This document shows positions 1 through 5,142 of a stretch of DNA of 11,548 nucleotides, one piece after another (the first letter of the stretch is position 1; the number at the start of each line of letters is the position of its first letter). A program made the translations under genes and the position numbers. The DNA is from JBAYVY01 sp041674345. GTDB lineage: Bacteria; Planctomycetota; Phycisphaerae; Phycisphaerales; Zrk34. The DNA is taken from positions 1 to 11,548 of the forward strand of contig JBAYVY010000079.1 of NCBI GenBank assembly GCA_041674345.1, given 5' to 3'. The notes beneath the pieces were generated by a model, which searched no databases, had not been told where the DNA came from, and saw nothing but the letters and a program-made list of their open reading frames with translations.

Positions 1-76
1 CGGGCCAACTGTTCATGGTGGTGATACAGTCGCCGACGGCGATGGAATTGACGGGTAATGCGGCGGTGTGGGTCAT
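1..76 (-). CDS. Probable DNA methyltransferase (N6-adenine/N4-cytosine type), N-terminal 25 residues only
   Basis: An ATG at 76 (minus strand) opens a frame that runs off the left edge. The visible peptide is MTHTAALPVNSIAVGDC followed by ITTMNSWP. The pattern N-x-I-x-x-GDC-x-x-x-M/L-x-x-x-P is the usual opening of the N6_N4 methylase family (PF01555), just before the S/DPPY or DPPFN catalytic motif, which would lie outside the window. Such enzymes transfer a methyl group from S-adenosylmethionine to adenine or cytosine in DNA, as orphan or restriction-associated methylases. No clear Shine-Dalgarno site precedes the start. The call rests on a short motif, so other proteins with a similar N-terminus cannot be excluded. 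Confidence 0.5.
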   Translation of the reverse strand, partial: MTHTAALPVNSIAVGDCITTMNSWP

Positions 77-551
77 GCCAATAGGGTATAGGGATTCGGG
101 GCTGGGGGCCAGAGGTGGCGGCGCAAGAAATGGGGCGCGACGCACCAGTCGTCGCGCCCGATGCCATTGCCTCCTGTGCCCCCAATGGGGTGACCATCAA
201 CGGGTGCCGCCGAAGCGGGGTTCGTCCGCCGACAGTCGGGAGGACGATGGAAGCCGACTCGAAAGATCATCCCGCAACACCACGAACGCTTGTACCTGAA
301 CCCGCATCGGACGATTCGCCGGGGGATGTTGGGTGTTGCTTCGACCGACGCCTCGATTCCGCGGCCCACACCAAAAACCGGCCCAAAGACACGTCGAATT
401 GAAGTGGACGCGTCTATACACATTGTTGCACGCGATCCGCCAAAGTCAATGTTTTCCTCCACTTTTTCACATCTTTTCCGATCGTGCCGAAGCGTCTTTC
501 AAAATCCCACGCCCCAAGCGGTTTGGGCTTGGCTTGCGGCCTCCCAAACGG
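77..551. other. Gene-poor stretch, no supported gene
   Basis: I see no convincing gene here. The open frames on both strands have Arg/Cys/Pro-rich, low-complexity-free translations without motifs, signal peptides or ribosome-binding sites. No tRNA-like cloverleaf or repeat element was recognised. The minus strand should hold the promoter of the methyltransferase-like gene starting at 76, but no good -35/-10 pair was found. The right end contains the hairpin at 517-553. Confidence 0.5.
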
Positions 552-553
552 CT
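517..553 (-). terminator. Hairpin at the 3' end of the secreted-protein-like fragment, weak terminator candidate
   Basis: AGCGGTTTGGG (517-527) and CCCAAACGGCT (543-553) form an 11-bp stem with one G-G mismatch and a 15-nt loop. The stop codon of the minus-strand frame (554-552) lies in the stem. On the minus strand the sequence after the stem contains only a short ATTTTG, so a classical U-tract is missing. The position fits a transcript end, but the structure alone does not prove termination. Confidence 0.3.
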
Positions 554-1007
554 AAGAGACTGTTTCGCAACCGCGAGGTTTGCCGACATCACTCGTGGGG
601 AAAGCCGCGTCCAGTCGCACGGCCGCCTGAGGCCCCCAGATGGCGGTCAGATCGCCGCTGGTGACATTGAAAAGAAATTCAAATCGGCTGCCGCCGCCGG
701 TTCCAAAACCGAATCCGCCCGGCGTCATGGTGCCGAACAGCAGCATACCGCTGTTGCAGCCCTCGCTGGGTATCGTGCTGGAAATGGTCAACGTACCGGT
801 ATTGGCGATCGTGGCGCCGGACGAATCGAGTTGGACCGCGATCTGAAATGAACCCAGGATGGGCGTAATGTTCGCGGTGCTGGTGTCCGCCTTTTCGAGA
901 GTGATTGCGCCGCCTGTCGCGGTGAACCATCCGGTACCGGCGTCATAGTTCACCATCACGCCGAAAGAGGAAACATCCGGCCATACAGGTTCCACTTGCC
1001 GAACCAT
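552..1007 (-). CDS. Planctomycete secreted-protein-like domain without export signals, probably a gene remnant
   Basis: The 151-residue product is rich in Gly, Thr, Ser and Ala. It has alternating beta-type stretches such as FGVMVNYDAGTGWFTATGGA, GTLTISSTIP, NSGMLLFGTMTPGGFGFGTG and FEFLFNVTSGDL. This layout (bare beta domain with a 'SGxLLxGxxxxFGF...EFxFxVTxGDL' core) is familiar from extracellular or PEP-CTERM proteins of planctomycetes. Full proteins of that kind begin with a signal peptide and continue for some tens of residues after the core; here both are missing, and the frame ends in an unrelated-looking GKPRGCETVS. A good GGAGG at 1017-1021, 9 nt before the ATG, argues that the start could still be used. 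No function is known to me. A decayed copy is the simplest reading; a short intact gene is possible. Confidence 0.45.
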   Translation of the reverse strand: MVRQVEPVWPDVSSFGVMVNYDAGTGWFTATGGAITLEKADTSTANITPILGSFQIAVQLDSSGATIANTGTLTISSTIPSEGCNSGMLLFGTMTPGGFGFGTGGGSRFEFLFNVTSGDLTAIWGPQAAVRLDAAFPTSDVGKPRGCETVS

Positions 1008-1029
1008 CGCCTACCGCCTCCGCTATGAT

Positions 1030-1046
1030 GGATGCGACTCGCATCC
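1030..1046. promoter_or_regulatory. Perfect 17-bp palindrome between divergent starts, operator or hairpin candidate
   Basis: GGATGCGACTCGCATCC is an 8-bp perfect inverted repeat around a central C. It lies between the start of the minus-strand fragment (1007) and the larC-like start (1077). A T6 run follows at about 1054-1059. It could be an operator for a dimeric regulator or a small leader hairpin. Compare the 15-bp palindrome at 2597-2611. Confidence 0.35.
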
Positions 1047-1076
1047 CCACTCGTTTTTTCGCCGGAGCTTTGCATC

Positions 1077-1907
1077 ATGCCCCGACACCCCCGGAAACCC
1101 CGCAAACCCCGACACCTTCATCTCGATCCCTTCGCGGGCATCGCCGGCGACATGTTCATCGGCGCCCTGATCGACCTGGGCGCTCCCCTGGCCGCTCTCG
1201 AAGACGCCTTCCGCCCGCTGCCCATCGCGCTGCCTTACCGCCTGGCCGCCGAGCCGACCACGCGACATGCGATCCGGGGCATCGACTTCAAAGTAATGTG
1301 CGATGTGCCATGTGCCATGTCCAATGTGTCGGAGTTCACGCCCGTCGCTCCGCATTCACATCGCACATCGCACATCGCACATCGCACATCGCATTCCCAC
1401 ACCGGCCCCGACGACATCTTCGCCATGATCGACGCGCTGGTCGGCCCGCCTCGGTTGCGCGATCGCGCCCGCCGCATCGTCCGCCTGCTCGCCGATGCCG
1501 AGGCGAAAGTGCATGGCGTCCCCGCCGATCGGGTCCACTTCCATGAAGTCGGGGCCGTCGATTCGATCATCGACATGCTCGGCGCGGCCGTGCTGCTCGA
1601 ACAACTCGGCATCGACACGCTCAGCAGCACGTCATTGCCCATCGGCCACGGCTGGGTGAAATGCGAACATGGCCTGATGCCCCTGCCCGCGCCCGCCACC
1701 GCCGAACTGCTGGCCGGCGTACCGCACCACGGCGTTGATCGCAGGGGTGAAACCGTCACGCCCACCGGGGCCGCCCTCGTCAAAGCCCTTTGCCAAACCT
1801 TCGGCCCGACGCCCCCGATGCAAGTCGAAAAAATCGGCTACGGCGCGGGCGACCGCGACGATGCGGATGTGCCGAACCTTCTGCGCGTATTCATGGGCAG
1901 TTTGTAA
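1077..1907 (+). CDS. larC: LarC-family nickel insertion / Ni-pincer cofactor protein, N-terminal (LarC1) domain only
   Basis: The 276-residue product matches the N-terminal half of LarC (formerly DUF111), the CTP-dependent cyclometallase that inserts nickel into the pincer nucleotide cofactor of lactate racemase-type enzymes. Landmarks are LDPFAGIAGDMFIGALIDLG (residues 16-35), EAKVHGVPADRVHFHEVGAV, the PLPAPATAELLAGV segment, ETVTPTGAALVKAL and IGYGAGDRD near the C-terminus. Full LarC proteins are about 400 residues and continue with an 'ETNIDDM' C-terminal domain; here the frame stops at LLRVFMGSL and no such domain follows in any frame. ATG 1077 is preferred over an in-frame ATG at 1032 because GGAG at 1064-1067 sits 9 nt upstream. 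Residues of about 73-107 are encoded by an in-frame heptamer-repeat element, in the variable His-rich loop, giving repeated HRTSHIA. Confidence 0.8.
   Translation: MPRHPRKPRKPRHLHLDPFAGIAGDMFIGALIDLGAPLAALEDAFRPLPIALPYRLAAEPTTRHAIRGIDFKVMCDVPCAMSNVSEFTPVAPHSHRTSHIAHRTSHSHTGPDDIFAMIDALVGPPRLRDRARRIVRLLADAEAKVHGVPADRVHFHEVGAVDSIIDMLGAAVLLEQLGIDTLSSTSLPIGHGWVKCEHGLMPLPAPATAELLAGVPHHGVDRRGETVTPTGAALVKALCQTFGPTPPMQVEKIGYGAGDRDDADVPNLLRVFMGSL
1294..1398. repeat. Heptamer quasi-palindromic element (word ATGTGCG), in frame inside larC
   Basis: The left arm (about 1295-1329) reads AATGTGCGATGTGCC and continues with ATGTGCC/ATGTCCA words. The right arm (about 1357-1398) is four-fold repeated ACATCGC ending in CATTCCC. 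The arms are inverted copies with 7-bp periodicity. The loop contains a CGGAG...CTCCG mini-hairpin. The roughly 105-bp element keeps the larC frame open and adds about 35 residues. The same word is found at 10363-10449 and 11096-11217, outside genes. Confidence 0.85.
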
Positions 1908-2006
1908 TGTCGGATGTCGGATGTGGAATGTCGGATGTGAAAAAAGTCTCGCCGGCGGCAATGCCTTCACTTCCCCCTTCCGACTTCCGACTTCCCACTT
2001 TCCCCC
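1908..2006. repeat. Heptamer quasi-palindromic element with hybrid arms (ATGTCGG left, AAGTCGG right), filling a convergent gap
   Basis: The element starts directly after the larC TAA (1905-1907) and ends directly before the TCA that is the TGA of the minus-strand gene (2009-2007). The left arm is a run of ATGTCGG, ATGTCGG, ATGTGGA, ATGTCGG, ATGTGAA. The reverse complement of the right arm is AAGTGGG, AAGTCGG, AAGTCGG, AAGGGGG, AAGTGAA. The arms therefore pair at most positions, with a recurrent mismatch at the second base of each word. The loop includes AAAAAAG and a GCCGGCGGC stretch. It could act as a bidirectional transcript end. Confidence 0.8.
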
Positions 2007-2582
2007 TCACGTCGTTTTCTCGCTGGCACCGCCCAGATGCGTGTGTTGTTCGACTTCCGCCAGCACGTTCGCCGCGCCGCGATAGACCCAGTCGTCGAGT
2101 TTCATTCGGCCTTCCTGTCCATCGGCGGTTTTGTAATACAGCACGGCGATGCCCTTGTTGTCCCATCGCACCTTGTCGATGCTGGTGATGGCATCGTAGG
2201 GCACGAATTGCGAACCGCGGTACACGCCGCGATCGTCGCTGCGGGGTACTCGCCGGGCGTTGCGCCCCAGCGTCACCAACACCCCCAGTGACGCCGCGAC
2301 GCAGGCCGAGGCATAGAGAAATTGCGTATTGACGTCCCACGCCGTGCGGTACTTCGGCGGCGTGGAGCCGGGCTTGAAACCCCTGGCTGTCAGCAAGTCC
2401 TGCCAGTGATCGTTCAGTTGGCGATTCTCGACGTCGGCCCAGGCGATTTCCGCTTTTTCATTTTCCAGCGGCCAGGCGTACGCGCCGTCATATGCGAACC
2501 ACGCGCCGAATCCGGTCGCCATGACGAAGATCAGCAGCAGTCGGACAGCCCATTCCTTGTTGATGCGTGATTCAGCCGCCAT
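2007..2582 (-). CDS. Conserved-looking hypothetical membrane protein with two TM segments
   Basis: The 191-residue product begins with a short charged stretch. It has a hydrophobic helix at about residues 12-31 (WAVRLLLIFVMATGFGAWFA), a soluble loop of about 55 residues, a second helix at about 88-106 (FLYASACVAASLGVLVTLG), and a C-terminal soluble part from about 120. The C-terminal part (YRGSQFVPYDAITSIDKVRW...KLDDWVYRGA) alternates beta-strand-like segments and ends in a helix, reminiscent of small PH-like domains on membrane proteins, but that is an impression from pattern only. I do not recognise a named family. It ends the minus-strand block led by def. A promoter candidate at 2671-2699 and a palindrome at 2597-2611 suggest it may have its own transcript. 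Confidence 0.7.
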   Translation of the reverse strand: MAAESRINKEWAVRLLLIFVMATGFGAWFAYDGAYAWPLENEKAEIAWADVENRQLNDHWQDLLTARGFKPGSTPPKYRTAWDVNTQFLYASACVAASLGVLVTLGRNARRVPRSDDRGVYRGSQFVPYDAITSIDKVRWDNKGIAVLYYKTADGQEGRMKLDDWVYRGAANVLAEVEQHTHLGGASEKTT

Positions 2583-2596
2583 ATGTTTCCGCCCCC

Positions 2597-2611
2597 GACG
2601 AGTGACTCGTC
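2597..2611. promoter_or_regulatory. Perfect 15-bp palindrome in the leader of the two-TM protein gene
   Basis: GACGAGTGACTCGTC is a 7-bp perfect inverted repeat around one G, 14 nt upstream of the ATG at 2582 (minus). It could be an operator, or a leader hairpin near the ribosome-binding region. Its half-site CTCG is shared with the palindrome at 1030-1046. Confidence 0.35.
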
Positions 2612-2670
2612 AGTTTCAGGGTTGTTCGATCCGCTCATCCCCCGGCAATTGCGCATGCACACGACGCGAC

Positions 2671-2699
2671 AGTATAAGCCATCGCCATGCACGAGCAAA
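2671..2699 (-). promoter_or_regulatory. Promoter candidate for the two-TM protein gene
   Basis: On the minus strand TATACT (2676-2671) matches the -10 consensus at 5 of 6 bases. A weak -35-like TTTGCT (2699-2694) lies 17 nt upstream. The inferred start near 2664 would give a leader of about 80 nt containing the 2597-2611 palindrome. The weak -35 limits confidence. Confidence 0.35.
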
Positions 2700-2710
2700 C
2701 AGACAAAGGA

Positions 2711-2835
2711 ATGAAGTCCGAAACCCGAAACTCGAAGTTCAAAACTCGAAAAGATGGGGCGGCTCCGCGTTTGGCCCTTTCGAGTTTCGGGTTTCGGATT
2801 TGATTCGAGCTTCGATCTTCGAGTTTCGCCCTTCG
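2711..2835. repeat. Heptamer quasi-palindromic element (word AAACTCG/AAACCCG), abutting a stop codon
   Basis: TCCGAAACCCGAAACTCGAA (2717-2736) is perfectly complementary to the segment at 2779-2798, giving a 20-bp uninterrupted stem around a 42-bp loop. Further related words (AAGTTCA, AAACTCG; TTCGAGC, TTCGATC, TTCGAGT) extend both arms. The right end stops exactly at the TAG (2838-2836) of the minus-strand SNase-like gene, so the element lies just 3' of that gene. Confidence 0.85.
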
Positions 2836-3336
2836 CTATTGCGCTTCCGTTTCCCCCCACAGTCCCCGCCCGTCGCGTTTCGCCCAGCGATGCGCGCGTG
2901 TCAGCCACGGACGCAGCAGCCCGGCGTGCTGTTCATCGCATTGCGCGTCACCGGCGTCGCACATCGCCTCGTTCAGCAACAACCCGTCCGACAGGTACAC
3001 CAGCATCGCGTCCGGCGATTGGCCGTCACGCACCGCCGTCACCGGCTGGTTCACGACCTGTTGCTCCAGCCGCCGCTTCGCCCGGCCCCGCCATTCGTCG
3101 GGCCATCGCAATTGCGCCAGCGTGATCCGTCGCGGTCGGGTCGCATCATCGGCCCGCACCATCAGCGACAAATCATCGTTGACCGCGATGACCTGTCCGA
3201 TCAACCGGCGCGGGCCGGTCGAAAGCGAATCGCCCCCGGCGATGAACCACAACGCGACCGCCAACACGCCGGCCGCCAATACGATCAGCGGGCGTCGGTG
3301 TCGTTGCTGCGTCAACCAAAGGTGAAGCGGTGTCAT
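2836..3336 (-). CDS. Membrane-anchored protein resembling the staphylococcal nuclease (TNase) fold, probably non-catalytic
   Basis: The 166-residue product has an N-terminal basic stretch, a TM helix at about residues 16-33 (PLIVLAAGVLAVALWFIA) and an extracytoplasmic domain. The domain follows the SNase-like order: GQVIAVNDDLSLMVRADD (the strand usually carrying DGDT), RRITLAQLRWPDEW (place of VRLxGIDAPE), a lysine/arginine-rich helix, then YLSDGLLLNEAMCDAGDAQ and a final helix ending in GRGLWGE, which matches the 'LN..LV..GLA....A....GLW' ending of TNases. The catalytic Asp/Arg/Glu set is not evident, so nuclease activity is doubtful. ATG 3336 is chosen because the longer form from 3522 would overlap the sugar transferase gene. 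The family call is an inference from pattern. Confidence 0.55.
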   Translation of the reverse strand: MTPLHLWLTQQRHRRPLIVLAAGVLAVALWFIAGGDSLSTGPRRLIGQVIAVNDDLSLMVRADDATRPRRITLAQLRWPDEWRGRAKRRLEQQVVNQPVTAVRDGQSPDAMLVYLSDGLLLNEAMCDAGDAQCDEQHAGLLRPWLTRAHRWAKRDGRGLWGETEAQ

Positions 3337-3378
3337 GGCGGTTTGGGAACAGGCCCCGCGATGTCGCCTGTCGGTTGC

Positions 3379-3396
3379 CCGGGGGGGATGCCCCGG
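3379..3396. other. GC-rich hairpin between the sugar transferase and SNase-like genes
   Basis: CCGGGG (3379-3384) and CCCCGG (3391-3396) form a 6-bp stem with a GGGATG loop, 41 nt past the sugar-transferase stop on the minus strand. No U-tract follows, so it is at most a weak pausing or stability element in the intergenic mRNA. Confidence 0.25.
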
Positions 3397-3437
3397 AGGG
3401 AATCCGCCTGACCGCTTCGTCGGACCTGCCGGGGTTT

Positions 3438-4154
3438 TTAACAAAAACGTCGCTTGATGAATCCGGTGATATGCATCCGGATGCGGCGTGCGCGGGAATA
3501 TTGCCGCCAGGAGCCGGTGCAATGGTGGATTCCGTAAGTGGCCGGATTTTTCAAAATGGCACGATATTGTCTGGGACTGTGCGGCGAGAGGGGACTGAAC
3601 ACCTGGCGATGCGGCGTGTAAAGCGTCATTCCCGACGCGATGGCGCGGTGGTAGATCCGCGTGAGAAACGCCGGGCCGGTGGATTGGATGACATGCGACG
3701 GATCCGGGTCGAGCGGGGGATGAGCCATCAGATCGTCAATGGCCATCTTGAAAAACGGGTGGCCGGGCGATGAGGCGAAAAACGCGTTGCATAGCTGATC
3801 CTTGCCAGGCCCCATGTCCCCGTCATGCTCCCACGGCAGAACGATGTCATGCTCATTGAAATCGAACGGCTTGAGCATCTCGTAGTCCATGTCCGCGTAA
3901 AGCCCGCCCACCCGGTACATCAGCAGATAGCGGATCACGTCGGCACGCATGATGTTGAGCGGGAGATTCAGGTAAACGTCCAGAAATTCGGGGAACTCCT
4001 TCCTGACGAATTGCAGATTGTCCTCATCGGTATGGAAGCAGTAGGTCCAGTCCGGATGAAGGTCGCGCATTTTTTTCTGGAAACCCTGCCACTTGGCGGG
4101 AATCTCGGTGGTCTTGGCGGTTTGATGAATGATCTTGGGAATGGTGGGGGGCAT
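3438..4154 (-). CDS. Glycosyltransferase with DXD motif (capsular/mannosyl GT32-like, Gly_transf_sug)
   Basis: The 238-residue product opens with MPPTIPKIIHQTAKTTEIPA and a following W, the classic 'IPKIIHQ-W-...IP..W' start of DXD sugar transferases (PF04488). It continues with IMRADVIRYLLMYRVGGLYADMDYE; the D88-M-D90 pair is the metal- and nucleotide-sugar-binding DXD. A late YGIHHCTGSW segment is also typical. These enzymes add a hexose to glycans or glycolipids in the cytoplasm or at its membrane; the acceptor here is unknown. The predicted start at 4154 puts the motif right at the N-terminus; an upstream in-frame ATG at 4214 adds 20 residues without family features, and neither has a clear ribosome-binding site. 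It lies downstream of def in the same orientation, 144 nt away. Confidence 0.85.
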   Translation of the reverse strand: MPPTIPKIIHQTAKTTEIPAKWQGFQKKMRDLHPDWTYCFHTDEDNLQFVRKEFPEFLDVYLNLPLNIMRADVIRYLLMYRVGGLYADMDYEMLKPFDFNEHDIVLPWEHDGDMGPGKDQLCNAFFASSPGHPFFKMAIDDLMAHPPLDPDPSHVIQSTGPAFLTRIYHRAIASGMTLYTPHRQVFSPLSPHSPRQYRAILKNPATYGIHHCTGSWRQYSRARRIRMHITGFIKRRFC

Positions 4155-4245
4155 GGTGATTGGAACCGTTGAAATTGTCGGATATTCGCAGCCGAGTTTT
4201 GGAACCCGATCCATTTGATTCTACCGGGCCGCGGAGGGTCCCACA

Positions 4246-4271
4246 ACCCTTCGGCGGCACCCTTCGGCGGC
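4246..4271. repeat. 13-bp tandem duplication downstream of def
   Basis: ACCCTTCGGCGGC occurs twice head to tail (4246-4258 and 4259-4271) between def and the sugar transferase. CGGGCCGCGG is also present as direct copies at 4226-4235 and 4282-4291, flanking the duplication. This is probably local slippage in a GC-rich spacer; no function is evident. Confidence 0.7.
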
Positions 4272-4298
4272 CCCGGTCTTGCGGGCCGCGGGCGGTTG

Positions 4299-4895
4299 TT
4301 ATTTTTTCGCCGCTTTGGCGAAATCGGCTTCGAGTTGGGCGAGTGTGCGTTTGACCGACCGTCCATCGGTCGGGGTCATGCGGTCGATGATGAGTACGCC
4401 ATTGAGATGATCCGTTTCGTGCTGCCAGATGCGTGCGAGCAGATCGGCGGAGGTGTCGGTGATTTTTTCGCCATGCTCGTTCATCGCGGCGATCGTGACG
4501 CCCACCGGACGCATGACATGGACGTTCACCCCCGGAATCGAAAGGCAGCCCTCCTCGGCCCTGGCGGTGGCTTCGGACGGATCGGACAGGACGGGGTTGA
4601 TGTAGATGCGGTCGCCCCCGGAAGCGCCCCCGGAAACACCCCCGGAAGCGCCCCCGGAAGCGCCCCCGGAATCCTCGCCGGTGGGGTTGGCGACGAACAA
4701 ACGCCAAGGCAGGCCCACCTGCGGCGCGGCCAGTCCCACGCCACGTGCTTCGTGCATCAGTTCGATCATCTTGCGGGCGACGGCCCGAACCTCTTCACTG
4801 ACCCCGCCCAACGGTTGCGCTTTGGTTCGCAGCACCGGATGCGGGTAGTGAACGATTTTGAGTTTGTCGATGGCGATGCTCATGGAACACGACAT
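4299..4895 (-). CDS. def: Peptide deformylase with a Gly/Ser/Ala repeat loop insertion
   Basis: Peptide deformylase removes the formyl group from N-formylmethionine on nascent proteins. All three signature motifs are present in the 198-residue product: GVGLAAPQVG (52-61), EEGCLSIPG (114-122, metal ligand Cys117) and QHETDHLNG (158-166, metal ligands His159 and His163, catalytic Glu160). Length is somewhat above the bacterial norm because of an insertion at residues 74-94 (GEDSGG then ASGG-type repeats) between motifs I and II, encoded by a 12-bp minisatellite. ATG 4895 is given; an in-frame ATG at 4883 (MSIAIDKLKIVHYP) fits the usual N-terminus equally well, and neither has a clear ribosome-binding site. 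The usual partner fmt is not adjacent. The upstream side abuts a repeat element. Confidence 0.95.
   Translation of the reverse strand: MSCSMSIAIDKLKIVHYPHPVLRTKAQPLGGVSEEVRAVARKMIELMHEARGVGLAAPQVGLPWRLFVANPTGEDSGGASGGASGGVSGGASGGDRIYINPVLSDPSEATARAEEGCLSIPGVNVHVMRPVGVTIAAMNEHGEKITDTSADLLARIWQHETDHLNGVLIIDRMTPTDGRSVKRTLAQLEADFAKAAKK
4615..4674. repeat. 12-bp minisatellite inside def
   Basis: Five tandem copies of CCCCCGGAAGCG (with CCCCCGGAAACA and CCCCCGGAATCC variants) lie at 4615-4674. On the coding strand each copy encodes a four-residue GGAS or GGVS unit. The unit length is a multiple of three, so copy-number changes would keep def in frame. The encoded loop lies between conserved motifs I and II. 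Confidence 0.9.
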
Positions 4896-4898
4896 GAT

Positions 4899-5038
4899 AG
4901 GGGACGGGGGGGAAAGTCGGAAGTGGGGGGGGAAGTCGGAAGAATTTTATACACGGGTCTTTACTTCCCACTTCCCACTTCCGACTTCCCACTTTCCCCC
5001 CACTTCCCACTTCCGACTTTCCGCACGACTTTCCGCAC
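4899..5038. repeat. Heptamer quasi-palindromic element (word AAGTCGG/AAGTGGG) between divergent def and TPR genes
   Basis: The left arm (about 4906-4943) contains GGAAAGTCGGAAGTG (4911-4925), perfectly complementary to CACTTCCGACTTTCC (5008-5022). The right arm (about 4961-5022) is longer, with repeated ACTTCCC/ACTTCCG words, so an internal expansion is likely. The loop is AT-rich (ATTTTATACAC) and gives a minus-strand TATAAA (4951-4946) that could serve as the def -10, without a good -35. The right end carries GACTTTCCGCAC twice (5015-5026, 5027-5038), immediately before the TTGACA promoter of the TPR gene. Confidence 0.8.
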
Positions 5039-5040
5039 CA

Positions 5041-5110
5041 TTGACACGCCCGGCGTTTCGCTTACATTAAGTAGGATTCCTAATCCCCGGTTCAGACAAT
5101 GTGTTAGAAT
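5041..5110 (+). promoter_or_regulatory. Promoter region of the TPR gene
   Basis: A consensus TTGACA (5041-5046) is followed after 16 nt by TACATT (5063-5068, 4 of 6 matches to TATAAT). A second option is the extended -10 TGTTAGAAT (5102-5110: TG, one base, then TAGAAT), which would give a leader of roughly 25 nt. Either would drive the plus-strand run TPR-kdsB. The TTGACA lies directly beside the repeat element ending at 5038. Confidence 0.5.
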
Positions 5111-5142
5111 CGAATCCTTCCGCGAGCAGGGGAATCACCACA

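Noticed and set aside
73..462. A 129-residue minus-strand open frame in the left gene-poor stretch
   Set aside because: No motif, signal or ribosome-binding site, and it overlaps the start of the methyltransferase-like frame.
1905..2006. Programmed frameshift leading into a LarC2 domain
   Set aside because: The sequence after the stop is repeat element in all frames and then an opposite-strand gene; the only slippery-looking A6 run has no LarC2 coding behind it.
2521..3411. A 296-residue plus-strand open frame opposite the SNase-like gene
   Set aside because: Arg/Pro/His-rich composition, crosses a repeat element, no motif; the minus-strand frame has a TM helix and domain pattern.
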